From Ooceraea biroi (lineage: Eukaryota > Arthropoda > Insecta > Hymenoptera > Formicidae), in NCBI RefSeq assembly GCF_003672135.1, contig NC_039506.1, forward strand, positions 16,182,001 to 16,246,000: a DNA stretch of 64,000 bases, given 5' to 3'. The first letter of the stretch is position 1. The number at the start of each line of letters is the position of its first letter. The position numbers and the translations under genes were made by a program. A model generated the notes under the pieces. That model searched no databases, was not told where the DNA came from, and saw only the letters and a program-made list of their open reading frames with translations. Of the stretch, positions 46,254 to 59,150 are shown one piece after another.

Positions 46254-48758
46254 GTACGTTCAATTCTGTAAACACTGTGACAGCAAACTCGTCACCGAGA
46301 TGTATATTATAGCTTTATGCACGTATTTTATATCGTAGACGGATCACTGGATTCGGAGTGCCCGATTAGATGAAAACGTCTTCGAGAGTCGACGACACTG
46401 ATCTCTCGACCAGCGGTGTAAGTACTATGGCTTCTTGTTAGATCTAATCATTGCTTCTCCCATCGCTTTATATTCCACTAATTAAGGAATATTATTTCTC
46501 ATCACGACTGTCATGATGTATGTGCACTGCTATTGTCCCGATATCTGAGCAAGTACGATTGTTTCATGTTTCATTTTACAGTTACACATGCATACACTGA
46601 AGTGTAGTGTCATTCATGAAACTAACTATAAAATGAGCTGTTATAATCCAACTATTATGATCCAGATATATAACAATTATATATAGTGCCTTTTTTCTTG
46701 ATAAAAGATTTATAATTTCGTCAAATCTAGAGGATACAATTGTAATAGCAAAGATAGCTCTCGGATCTCTTTATGAAAATAAAAAAAAATAGCTTGTGTG
46801 TAGATGTACATAGTTTACAGAGAGTGATGATTTGCACCTTGCGCTGATATTGTTGAAAACAGTTGAGAAAAGAGCTGCTGCCATGTTTTATACTTTGCAA
46901 CAATGTCAATCTTGATAAAATGACAAAACACGAATAAATACTTTTGTGCTAGAGAACACCTGGTACTATTTACGGAATTTAAATGTTTTTTTGTGTTATT
47001 TCTCTAAACTTTATGCTTAAGGAAACTGCAAGAGCTTTCATTGCTGTTATTTTTACAGATTGCAACAAACAGAGAAAAGCAAGAGCATTCATTCACAAAG
47101 CAGATACAATAGCATACGTGACAATCTAGATGGCACAGGAGAGAATTTCAAGATCGCTCAACAAGAAGAAATAGTACTTTTGGGGGAAAAAATCTTGTGC
47201 ATACTTATTTTAAAGCTGCTGTGAAATAAACTGTATTAATAAAATTATTAATAAAAAAATATTGTGAACGAGAGAGAGAGAGAAGAGGTATCCAAATAAT
47301 GTTGGTGCCTTGTTAATGTGTCCATTTTTCACCTTCCCCTTCCCATATAATCATTATTAATTAATTATATAAAAACTTTTGCGCATAATTGAACTTTTCT
47401 TATTTATGGATTGGATTAATCATAATTGTATTTCTTTAATGGGCAAAACGACAATTAAAGGAAACGTTCGTTCTCCCGAAAAATTTATCTTTCTTCAGTT
47501 ACTGATCTCAATTGTTCTAGAAAAAATATTTGTTACGTGTATTTCCTTAGTGACATGTAGGAAAAATGTCTAAACAATATTATCTAGGATCTACGTTACT
47601 TGGAAAAAATCAAATTAGATTACGTATTTCGTACTTGAATTTTTGATTATTTTTCCATAAAGTGACCTTTGCTGGCTTCATAGTAGCAATTACTTTCACG
47701 ATTGCGATGTCTCACTTTTCAATCTGTCGCGCGCAAAACAATAAATGAATAGTTTACGTATACGTTTACCGCATGAATAGAGTGAGTATGTGATATAGGT
47801 TTTTTTTTGCTCACACATCTGTGAAATTATGTTTCGAATTAGTGTAACTGCAAAATTTATAAATTAATAACAATAAAATGGATGTTTTTAATCAGTGACG
47901 AGGCATAATTGTTCCTAGAGCTTGCCTACTTTGACTTGAAGTCAGTCGTCTGTATTTTTAATTCCGGCTACGTATAACTGCTATTTCGACATAATAATCT
48001 TTCTACTGTGCGTCATTGAGATCGCGAATAATGATTTAGCTTTCACAATTAATATCGCCGATTTTTTATTATTACGGTGCTACAACCGTACGAGCAAAAT
48101 GTCAGTCAACGTCGAACAAAGTCGAGAATTTATCGCCGCGCAACTCTCTCAGTTAATGTACATAACACTGGCTAATATCTATCGCGCGTATTTGTATTTT
48201 TGTATAAATTTTACATCCGACAGCGGCCGAACGCGGCCGAAAATATCCGAGATTTTTCGTACGTCCGCTACGTGCATAAGCGCGCTTCCCTCCTCATCGT
48301 TTCCCCGTTGCAACATTCTGCTTCTCTTTGCTCGTTCGCGTTCGGTTTCTCTCTCTCTCCATTTCTCCCCTATCATCGTATATCCCTTCTTCCTCGGTCG
48401 CACACCGCAACTTCGGCCAATATCGGGTGTGCTCGTGCACAGTCGGTCCCAACTTTTGTTGCGCGTTTTGTAGAACGTATAAACGGATGAGGCTTTTTCC
48501 GGGACCAGCAATGCGTGCTACCTTGTGCCTCTCGCGCAGGATGCGAATGAGGAGTAGAGTCAGCCGGCCGAGAGGCGAGAGCGTGCTCTCGAGTGCTCTC
48601 ATGGTCCGTTAATGGCCGCGCACGCCCAAGACGAGTGATCGGATCCGATCGTTTAAATATATCTGGCAACACACGCTCGTACCGTCGTTCGATTAATTCG
48701 ATAAAGATAAAAGAATAAAAAAAAGCGACGAAATTAAGAATCGTGCGGATAATATTTT
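46254..48758. other. No gene seen
   Basis: AT-rich for most of its length, with a short GA run at 47271-47285. Frames near 48099-48612 overlap on both strands over a pyrimidine-rich patch. Confidence 0.5.
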
Positions 48759-48775
48759 GCGCGCGCGCGCGCGCG
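48759..48775. repeat. (GC)n run
   Basis: About eight alternating GC units; possible Z-DNA. Confidence 0.92.
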
Positions 48776-48899
48776 AATACGGCCACGTTAGAATTCTCTA
48801 TTACGACGCTGAAAAGACATATAATCGAATCTTCCAGGAATCAGCATCATTTATTCTCGGTAAAGTCGGGTGGTAGTAGCCATCACTGCGGGCTGCATC

Positions 48900-49640
48900 A
48901 CGGTTATATCCGTAGACTCCGGGCGCTCTCTTGGTCCCCGATGTTAGCGCGATCGATACGACGACCATCCCCCGTCGTCAGCCCGGCCGATTTTTTCCGT
49001 TCGACCCTCGCGCCTGCGCGCGCCAACGGTCTCCCCTTTCCGATTCCGAACGAGCGACGCTCGAAGGAGGGTACGCCACCACCCGGTGAAGCAGGACCGA
49101 GCGAACGAACGAACGAGCGAGCGAGCACGCGGCAACAGCGTGGAGACGAAGCGAGGCGAGGCGAGGCGAGGCAAAGAGGGGCGAGGCGGGGGGAGGCGAG
49201 CGCGATGCGGGAAATGTACACGAGAGAGATAGAGAGAGGAGATTGGGAAGGGGTGAGGGGAAAAACGCGCCTTTATTATAGCTGCGCGCTTCTGCCATAC
49301 CCCCGGCGTTCGAGCCAGAAACTCGGCGCTGCCAGGGATCGCCAATACCAATTTTGGAACGCGCCAACGTCGACCGAAATTCACAAACGAGATCTCGGAA
49401 TTAGCAGGGAAAATGTGGGACCGCGCGCGGCTCGATCGATCTCTCGAAAAATATCAGGAGGGCAGCAGGAGCGAGATTAAATGTATTTATGTATATTACG
49501 TCGGTGGCAATGGGCGGGTAGTGGAAGCAAGAGGGGCGACGCATTACGCGCGGACGACGCGGAACGAGCGGGCGGGTAATTTTAACGAGAGGCGCCGTAT
49601 TATTTTCGAATGGAATATAAAGACGCGCCGCGCGCACGAG
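48900..49640. other. CpG-rich patch containing a GGCGA array
   Basis: CpG-dense, with a 245-codon plus-strand frame (48743-49480) and minus-strand frames up to 146 codons. All are Arg/Ala/Ser/Pro-rich, cross the repeats and resemble no family. The patch is a plausible regulatory region but lacks direct promoter evidence. Confidence 0.4.
49149..49200. repeat. Short GGCGA pentamer array
   Basis: About ten GAGGC-type units, the same pentamer as the satellite at 22681-23525, with GCAAA, GGGGC and GGGGA variants. Confidence 0.85.
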
Positions 49641-51284
49641 ACAGATCGCTTTTCGTAGCGGCGTCTTGCGCTTTACGAATACTTACAGAGAGAGAGAGAG
49701 AGATCTTGCTTGAAAAATTCATTTAACGCGTACTCACTGGACTTTTGACATCTCTTCCAAGTTATTTCGTGTCCCGTCTGTCTCTTCCTCTCACGAAGAT
49801 GTTTCACGGATTGAGCGCGTCCCCTGGAAAGGCGATGAGTTATTTGACGAATGAATCTGAGATCAATTTTATTTTTATCCAAATGAAAAGTAATAAAAAA
49901 ACATAATGGACACTCCAAGTTGATACATGTCTATTTACGTATTTTGCTTTTGCCTTTGGTTGAAAGCAATGCGATGCTGTAAAGAGAAATATTTCTTAAT
50001 ATTGGTCTTCGAACTCTCCTCTTGCTCCTTTTGATATTGATCGAAATAGTCGAGTTGTACAATTGTATGTAGCTTCACGTAATTTCGGCAATGCTTTACA
50101 ATGAATGTTGCAATTATAACATATATGGCAAGTATGGTCCGTGCGCGTGCATGAAAGTAAAAGGATTAAATAAATTGCCCTCGGGATGCTTGATGTTCTC
50201 ATTTTTCCCACCATATCTACAGATTGCGTTAAATGAAAGACCTGGATTTGTAATACCTAAATTCAAATTCGAAATCTCGATATTGCGTTTGTTCATTTTT
50301 TTTCATCATCCAAAATGATACGCGTTCGCTTTTGCACGTTATTTGTCGATGACGATTCGAGCGCCCAGCACATTGTTGGAATTTATCACATCGGATTTGA
50401 TGCCGTTTCCCATAGTTTTGAGATATTTCAATGAAATATACAAGCATTCTTCGAGAGCCGATGGTTTATTAATATTGTACTAAGGGCGAGTGAATGGGAT
50501 TGGAAGGTGACACGGATTGAACGCGAAGACTCGTTTCTCAGAGAAAGTATAGCGATCGGCTATGATCGTAACGCTGTTTTCAGTCAATCAGAAAAGTTAA
50601 TAAAGCTAATCCGAGCGTGTATGTGCAATTGTAGTTGTAAAAATCGCATATCCGGATATGATCGAAAGTGTTTAAAATATAGTTGGAAAATCTGTAAAGA
50701 ACTCGCGTAAAAGTTTCTGTTGAACGTTGACTGCTATTATTATTCCTGGTATTTGTGAAGATACATTAATATTAAATACTAAGCATTTTATATAATAATG
50801 TAAAATTCAACCTGTTATCTATAAATATAAGGACTCTATGTATATCATAATTCAGACGGAATCATTCGGATTTATAAAAATAACAGTGTTGGCAGTAGCA
50901 TATTCGGTTCCACCTTTGCTCGTCACAATTCGCTCGACAATTCGATTCACATGATTATGTCACGCAGGAGATATTAAATGTCCGATGTTCGTCAAGATGG
51001 TGATTTTAACGTGGCGACCGATCAAGTCAGAGTTCATTAGTGTTGTAACGCTTTTACAAAAAGTTTTGTCATTTTCTGGACAAAATTTGGTCCGATTCGC
51101 ATTACCTGATAGGTATATATAAAGCTATGCTATACAAAATACATGGCCATATTGCTGATGTCCATGCAGCTGCAAGTGGTCGTGCAGGCTGGACGCGTAG
51201 CGGTGAATCCGAAGCTCTTCGTCTCGTTCATCTTCTCTTCTCGCTCTTTTTCCCCATCGTTCCCCTACACCGCACTCGCTCGCT
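49641..51284. other. No gene seen
   Basis: A short GA run lies at 49688-49703; the rest is mixed to AT-rich with frames below 82 codons. Confidence 0.5.
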
Positions 51285-51415
51285 CGTTCCCGCGCGCGCG
51301 CGCGCGCGCGCGCGTTCTCTCTCCTTCTCTCACTCACCTCGCACTCATGCTCACACCCTTTCTCCCGTTTCTCTTCTCGCGCTCTCTCGCACCGACTCCA
51401 CGAGCGCGCGCGCAC
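51285..51415. repeat. (CG)n run within a pyrimidine/CpG-rich patch
   Basis: An uninterrupted CG alternation of about 25 bases at 51290-51314, followed by CT-rich and then GC-rich sequence. It is the longest GC alternation in the window and creates the Arg-Ala runs in frames at 51125-51481. Confidence 0.93.
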
Positions 51416-52763
51416 GTTTCCGTCCGTTTCTCCGCTTCTGAGTTATATTTAGGTGAACTCTGGTATTATCCGATGGGCTGACGGACGTACGAGCGGATGG
51501 ACGTACGAACGGATGTACCAACGGACCCATCGTACTAACTGGAACCAGAGGGCTTTTACTATCCTGTCCGTTATGTCTGACGGCTTACGCGACACGGTAG
51601 CTCGCGGGTCCAGTTCGATGGATCGATACATGTCGACATCCAACCGGTCGATCGGCCCGCGACCGGCGTGCCGGCCGGACAATACGCGAATTTATTTCAT
51701 TGCTGGATCACAGCGATCGGTAATCGAAATCGGCGAGCGTTGACTCTCTCCGAACGATTTGTTGATAAACTTGCCGTGCTTGTACGGCAACAATGGCGGA
51801 TGTATCGGATGTACACCAATGTATCGTGGCCGCACAAGAGGCTTACAATTAGTGCGAAAGCAACAGCTTTTCGCGATTAATCGAACAACGCAGGAATAAA
51901 TAAAAGAGATCGAAGGAATTATTGTAGCAATTAGAAATTGTCATTGGTCCCTTTGTTGAGGCGAAACTCGGTTTGAATTATTACAGCTTCGATTCGAAGG
52001 GAACGCGAGGGTCTGATATACGCATACACGCTCGTCCAAGCCTCAATCAGTACGTACATGTACAGGTAAGAGCGTACGGAGATTGAGGGAGGGAAGCAAG
52101 AAATAGAGGCAAAAAACGAACGCGTGATATACAAGTTTGTGCAAATTGTCGAATATTTCATGGGATCTAGCGGCAAGCACGCGTGCGCGTAGCAGTTTTG
52201 GGATTCACGGTATTTCGCAATAGCGAAAGTTTTTTGTTATTTATTACCACGTGTCTGTAGAATAATGCGTTGCGTAGTCGCCACATGTAATCGCAATGCT
52301 GTTTTCGTTTTTAATGTAAGAATATGTTATCAACACCAGCCGCGCAACGGCTCGTTATAACACGTTACTTGTGAACCGTATAACGTTCAAGCTGAGAGTG
52401 CTAGAACTTTGAGTCTTGTGTCTATGAATCGATACGTCTATCTGTTCTCTTGCTGCGTATAATTCCGAACACAGAGCGACAGGTCCAATATTTTCCGTCC
52501 TTCTTTCGCTTTATCCTACAATTCGATCGCATTTTGCGTCCCATCGATGATATCGCGCGTTAGCATTCGATTTTTCCGCGAGCTAACCAATGTCGGTTAT
52601 GTTATCTAGAGAAAGAGGTAGCGAAACGCAAAATAAAGTAGAGAATTGAAAAGACAGTACAATGCGTGCGATTGATCTTTCATACGTTATTATGGAATAA
52701 CGTTATTTGGAAACATTTATCACACACAATTTCTTGAATTTATACGTTGCATAGAGAAAGAAA
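51416..52763. other. No gene seen
   Basis: CpG-rich to about 51720, then mixed. Several GGACGTACGA-type words recur at about 51482-51520 as an imperfect local repeat. Confidence 0.5.
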
Positions 52764-52775
52764 GGGGGGGGGGGG
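52764..52775. repeat. Poly-G run
   Basis: Twelve consecutive Gs. Such runs are prone to sequencing and replication slippage, so the exact length is uncertain. Confidence 0.9.
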
Positions 52776-54208
52776 AGTGAAAAGGATAAGAGAAAAGCAC
52801 GTCTATGCGCGTGGTCTTTAATCCCAATTTTTATACTCCTTTTTGAAGCAATAATTGTTAGATTTGCGGAAAAATTGGTTGTCATATGCTATCTAAATAT
52901 ATAAAATATGCAATAACTGCCATCTCTTTAATATAAAGCCAGACTATCCTAGACGTAACTAAATATAAAGTTTACCGCTTAAATGCTATTTATCTATAAA
53001 ACGACTTTTAAGAATAGATGTTTGGCGAATAATAAATTTTCTAATTAGAAATATTAATAATGCACAAATAAAAATAAAATATCTAAAAGAGCGCAAAGTG
53101 TTATATATTTAAAAATATTTATGATTTAATTAAAACCTTTCTCTCCTCCCACTTTTTCTCTAGAGATACAAAGAGACTAATTCCTACCGGCAATGCGTAG
53201 TTATTGTTGGTGTATTCATTATGTACCGTAATGCATAAATTTTAATATCCTAATACTCTCGATATACAGCGAATTTCAATAAATCCAGTGGATTTTTCTG
53301 CATGCATATTTGGCGGATTGTCTGCTACATTTGTAGCGAGTAGATAGAAAATAATAATAATTCTGCTCATTAAATATAATTGATTGATTTAATCTCATCA
53401 TCAGTTATATCTCAACAGATAGATTTTCGCAAAACAGTCGTCCTTATCTAATACATTTTAGTTATCGCGTGTCACTTTGTAACGTTTAAATACAATAGTT
53501 TAATCATTTATTATACATTTTTGACAGTTTTAATGTAATTTCAATAAATAGTAATCAGTAATTAATTATAAAGCTAAAAACTTAGCAATTAAATTAATTT
53601 TATTACTACAAATGTTATTTTATTATTGTAAACTAATCTGGCCTCGTTAATATGTAATAATGAAACGAGATATGTTCGAAAATATGAAATACAAAACAAT
53701 GTCCGCTTTGCAAGAAAGAAATTGTGCGTTCCTTTTCGTAGTTAGCGGTCGTGAGAATGTACACGGCATATCTCACACTTCACAAGCGGTAGTTATTCAT
53801 AGCAAGTTGCTAATAGTAATCCCAAGTAGTTAGCTACTAATTCTATAATCAATGTTGAATAAGTTCTTACGCATACGTATGTAAAAGTACGAATATACTC
53901 TGTACTTTGTAACATATAACATATGAATAAATTTCAAATTCTATTTCTGAGTATAAAATCTGACAGAGACGGCATAAACGATGCACTCAAGTAATAACAA
54001 TTCTGTGTCTGTCGCATAGTATGATAAATAAATGAGTTTTAAAAATATTGAAATTTTGCGAATGTAATACCTCGTATTTCCAGGAAATTTTCGCAGTTTT
54101 CCAAAAGCAAGAACGAAATCGATCGTGTGGTATCTGGCAGTGACGATTTGCGGAATTGCCAACTTGGTAACAGAACCGTGAGAACGATGGAGACAGACAT
54201 AAAACAAC
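52776..54208. other. No gene seen; AT-rich
   Basis: About 1.4 kb of mostly AT-rich DNA without a frame longer than 60 codons before 53941. Nothing else can be supported. Confidence 0.55.
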
Positions 54209-54472
54209 AGAGACAGAGAGAGAGAGAAAGAAAGAGAGAGAGTAGTATATGACATTAGCAACAAAAGAGTGAAGCAGAATAGAGAGAAATAGATGAAAAA
54301 GAAAGAGAATGGGTGTGAGATAGGGGAATGGTGAAACAGAGAAAAAGAGATAGAAATAAGAAGTGCGAGATGGGGGGGGGGACGGGAATAAAGAGAGTTA
54401 AAAAGAGATAAAGGGGATATAGAGAAACAGAGAAGACGAATAGAGACGGAGAAGAGAAGAGGAACAAAGAGG
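54209..54472. repeat. Purine-rich tract
   Basis: A/G-dominated at 54209-54242 and again at 54264-54472, with ten Gs at 54372-54381. Minus-strand Ser/Leu/Phe frames at 53941-54467 derive from it. Confidence 0.88.
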
Positions 54473-56719
54473 GGATCCAGGATCGAGAGCGATGTTCAGA
54501 AACCGCGACGGCATCGTCGTGGCCTCATCGACCTAACCTACTTAAGCGAGGGATACCCGCACGACGGTGGCGCTGTTATCCAAGAACGTCGTTCGTCGGC
54601 GACGACGTCGACGACGACGCCATGGAGCCTAACAAACTAACAGCTGTTCTCCAATGCATCCTTGTCTTTACGCATTTTCATTTTCTTTCTTTCTTTCTCG
54701 TTGTAGCATTATCTTTCTCATTTTTACAGGCCTCCTGTTTTTCCTTGCGATTATTTATCTTGCGTGTGACTTTACGAGAGAATTGACCATTTGAGAGTTA
54801 CTTGTAAGTCTTAAGAGATTTCTGACGCAAGTTGGAGCGGCAAACTTGGGATGGGTAAAACGCAGAAAAGAATAATCTTTTTGATCGTTTGAAAAATAAT
54901 TTTGCGTGAGTGTTATACCTGATGTTATACACTGATATAACGAAATATAGTATATTTATAGATATAGTACATTTTTGTCAATATATGCGTCCCTAACAAC
55001 GAATGGTTTATTATCAGGTATTTTGCATAATTTCCGATCTAGAGATAAATTAGTAACGATGTTTGGAATGTGTACGTAAATGTAAACGACGAAATTCCGT
55101 GAGTACACAACAGCCGCGTTGGCGCGTGCGTTATGAATTTTGTTCGTTATTCACTCGATGCGCGTTTATTGCAAAAATCGCTCGAGATAAACGTCGTAGT
55201 GTATTGCGCCGGGAATGTCGCTAAATTTTGTGGATTTTCTGGGTAATTGGTTATAGAGACGCCAAGAGAAAATTAGGGTTTACGCTTATTTCTATAAAAC
55301 ATTGTACAATATAATGCCGTAATTATGACTTGTTAATAATAAATGGCCTATCATGTACGTCAATATTGATGTGATATTGCAACGACACATTTGTGTACGT
55401 ATTAAAGTGAGACTTGAGCAGCTCTCGTTGCTCCTACTCGGCTTGTGCGTTAAGAAAATTGGGGAAAAAGCGTTAATATCGATGACGTAAGATTCGCGAG
55501 TCCGCCTGATTCTTTCCTTCCACGACATTAACCGCAGGGAGAAGTCGCTGAGACTGGGATTGGAAAACGTTACACCATGATCCGGGCGCGCGCGGCTAGA
55601 GCGGCCGAAGCGACTAGAGCTTGAGTCATAGAATGAATCATGCGTTATCCTCCATCCGCGCCTTACACATTCTTACGGAATGCATCTCTCCTCTACGTCG
55701 ATACGCCATTTACAGCAATGCGTGGTCGAATTCCTTTTTGCACGTAAAGCTGGATAATTCGTCGACAATTTTTTTTGTTCCGCTTGCTTGATCAAATTAA
55801 CGCATACATATCGTACGCACGTACGTTAATTCGGCACCACGCGAACGGATTCGTGCATCGTACAGGAGTTGACAGATGATAAATTATTAATCGTGTGACC
55901 ACTGCGGATAGGATCACTCTGTTTTCGACAGGTACGTGATATTAAAACGTCTTCTCAAGTACCTTTTTAGTCATTAAATTTCAATCAATGCCTCGTTCTA
56001 GCGACGCACCAATTTATTATGTTTGAGTGCTGCCACACGGATACCGATATGCATGACTTGTCGACGTAAAAATCGAGATAATCGGAATTGCATTGTCTTG
56101 TACAGTGTTATTATTACAACATTGGGCGGCATCGATTTTGGAAAAAAAATTGTTAAGTAGTTCCAATTAAGATTGGAAGATCGGAAAGGTGCTCCGTCGA
56201 GCATTTCAGAAGCTTGCATATTTTTAATTAAGATTGCTCTTGTCTCAATTAATCCTGTACGTGCAATTGTATTATGTATATAAAATTCTATTTACTCGAA
56301 TTATAATATTCTGTAAATAAACAACTTTTTGCCATACCTTTTTCGTGCTTTCTGCTTTTGTGTTGAGCCCGCACGATTTTGCGCATCCGGTCACGCGAAT
56401 GTTCGTCCCGGCCGCGGAACGCGCTATACAAACGAAATATAATATAATGAAAGAAGAGTATCGCACAAGGCATAACAAAATATAAAAACATAGCGATATC
56501 GTATTGAGTTACGTATCGTAAAACTGTTAAAAACGTTACAAGGTATTTCCATGTAACTTATCGTTGACGAAAAAAGAATAACAAAAATGAAAAGATGCAA
56601 ACGTAATTAAAGCTACAAGAACGGTTTGATTAAATTTGGAAAATTGTGGTAAAATCATGTTGCAATTTTCAGTCGAACCGTTTCACGAACAAAGAGATAC
56701 CTGATATTCGTTTTGCACG
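54473..56719. other. No gene seen
   Basis: A GAC/GTC trinucleotide patch lies at 54585-54620; otherwise mixed to AT-rich with frames below 79 codons. Confidence 0.5.
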
Positions 56720-57420
56720 CGATAATCGGTACGTGTACGCGGCCGTGGTTCGCTACGCGTCGCTACGTCGCCTCGCAAGGTCTCGACCTTGCGCGAATAT
56801 GATCTTTCGCTTCGAAGAAGAGGAGGCTTCTCGTTGTAGCGGCGAAAAGTCTCGAGCGCGCGCTCTCGCTCGATAACGGAGATCTTCTTTGAGGTTAGAA
56901 GGCAGGCATGTGAAGCGCTCAAGTGAGTTTCCCATGCCGCGTGGCAACGTCGTACGACCGTAGTGTAAGTATGACGGGGCGCGTTGTTTATCAAAAATAA
57001 ATTATCAAAAGAAGGATGTAGGCGCGAAGAGATAAAGCGCCGGACGGAATGGAGTGGATATACACCGCGTGCCTTCGCGCGTACAGGAAACTCCGGGGAT
57101 CGAGGTACGAAGAGGCCGAGGTGGATGAGCGCGGCGGGAAGAGACTCAACGAAGACGAAGAGGACGAAGAAGCCGAAGAAGCGATGACCACGCGTGCGAG
57201 GCACAGGGGAACGGGGGAAGCCACGTGGACCGACCACGAAGAAGCAACTTACGGCGACGCATGGCCGCTACTTGAAGGACGGAAAGGTGGAAGAGCATCC
57301 TTTGGAACCGGTCCGTCTTCTCGGAGCTTGTTCCGAGCTGCGGTGCCAGGTGAAGCCAGAACGCGAGCCTTCGCGTCGCTTCTCGTCCTGGCGTGTCTTT
57401 GTGCATCTCGATAGACTCAA
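56720..57420. other. CpG-rich patch with GAA/GAC runs
   Basis: CpG-dense, with GAAGA-rich sequence at 57149-57185. Frames of 121-184 codons overlap in several registers on both strands and are Arg/Glu or Ser/Leu-rich. No family is recognised. Confidence 0.4.
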
Positions 57421-57477
57421 ATGTACCAGCATACGGTCGATCGCAACAGTGCGATCGAACGATTGTTATCGATTTCA

Positions 57478-57622
57478 TGAAAGAAAGAAAGAAAGGAAGG
57501 AAAACATAATTCTTCATATTTATAGTATAATAATTTTAATAATTATAATTTTTAATTTTTTATTTTTAATAATATTTTTAATAATATTTTTAATAATTTT
57601 AATATTTATTATAGTATAATAA
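57478..57622. repeat. (GAAA)n followed by an AT-only repeat
   Basis: GAAA/GGAA units at 57478-57499, then about 100 bases of A and T only, including tandem TAATAATATTTT units at about 57567-57600. The Ile/Phe-rich end of the frame at 57194-57619 is this repeat. Confidence 0.85.
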
Positions 57623-58753
57623 TTTCATCGCCATTCCAAACATGGATGTATTCTCGATATAGTTACTCACAGAGATTTATAGAGACCGACAATCGTACTG
57701 GCATACGGAATACGCGAGCATTGCTCAACATGTTCTAAAACACAATGAAAAATGCACAAATGTTTTGTCAGAAGAGTTGTTTGACAATTTTGTAAATGAT
57801 GTAGGCAAACTTTGTTTGACCCTGTATTTCAAGGTACATGTTACGCTTTTCGTACTTGGCTCGGTGAAACATTATTTCGATTAGTTAATGAGAGAACTCG
57901 GCACAACTTTTGCGAGGAGTAACGGAATAAAACTGATCCTACCTCTTCGATACGTAGCTTATCATCATGATCGAAGAAATCGGTACTGTTATATAGCTAG
58001 AATATGCACTATCTCAGGTCTGCTCGTCTGGCATTTATATATAGTATCTGTAGTTTGCGTGCGCGTGCGTATGAAGTTGGACTAACCAGAATGTCACACC
58101 TTTCGTACATTGAATACATGTCACAGAATAATATTAGCTGTTCTAGTTACGGATGGCCATGAAATTTCGTACGATATTTAAATATTACATCACACAGCGT
58201 ACGATATCCGCACGTGAATGTGAATAATGTTACGTCGTCTTTTTCAAAGATGCAAACAGATCTCTCATAATTCAAAGAGAACACTTTACCCTCCCTCTTT
58301 ATCGTAGAACGGCTAAACTAATTTTCAAATGGAGACGTAATTAAATTTCTCTGATCGCTGTTGATATCAGACTGGTTGGAGCAGTACATATCAAGTTTTA
58401 ACCCATGTTTTCCCATGCGATCGAAATAGGTTTTCTATAAAATTTCATTTTTAAATAAATTCTTATCTGATGATACAACTGTTTTAACAAATTATTCTTT
58501 ATATCGATATATAATAATATAAGTATTATAATGTAAACGCACGGTTGCAAACACATCAGAGCGGTAAATTGATTAAATTGATTATCGACTTGTTTGAATG
58601 TCTGGACTCTTAGATAGTTTGGAAATTCTTTCTTAATCACAGCAGACTACGCGTCACCGTATATATGTGAAATATAAAATAAAATAATACTGACTCGATT
58701 CAATGGAGTAGCGCTCGCGTAGATGAGAATAAGGATAAATAGAAATGATAAAT
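57623..58753. other. No gene seen
   Basis: AT-rich to mixed sequence; nothing to annotate. Confidence 0.5.
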
Positions 58754-59150
58754 TGAAGAAGAGAGAGAGAAAGAGAGATGGAAGAAAGGTCAAGTGGAAC
58801 GAGAAAGATAAGAGAAAAGAGTGAAAAGGCGAATGAGTAAGAAGACTAGCGGGGGGGAGGGGGGAAGCGGGAGGGTGACAGGATCACAAGATGAGAGGAT
58901 GAAGGAAAGGAGATAGAGAGACATAGAGCAGGTTACGAAGCGACGAAGAAGAAAAAGAGAGGAAAGAACTGAACGATGACGAGAAGGGTTGAGGGGGAAA
59001 AGAAACGAAGGGAAGATGGAAAAGAATGGGTAAAGGGAGGGCGAAAAGTGAGAGAATGGAGAATGAGGGAAATTGTAAGATTAAGGAAGGATTGACAAAA
59101 ACAGACTGAAAGGAATGGAGCAAGCATACAACGTGGAATGAAATGGACAA
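58754..59150. repeat. Long purine tract with G-quadruplex motif
   Basis: Nearly 400 bases dominated by A and G on the plus strand. Positions 58851-58875 hold four G-runs of at least three with short loops. Minus-strand frames at 58884-59214 are Ser/Phe/Leu translations. Confidence 0.9.

Noticed and set aside
48743..49480. 245-codon plus-strand open frame
   Set aside because: It begins beside a GC microsatellite, crosses a GGCGA array and lies in CpG-rich DNA where minus-strand frames are open too. No family motif is visible.
54531..54545. CCTAACCTA and scattered GGTTA units, possible interstitial telomere repeat
   Set aside because: No array of TTAGG is present; single or double units are expected by chance.
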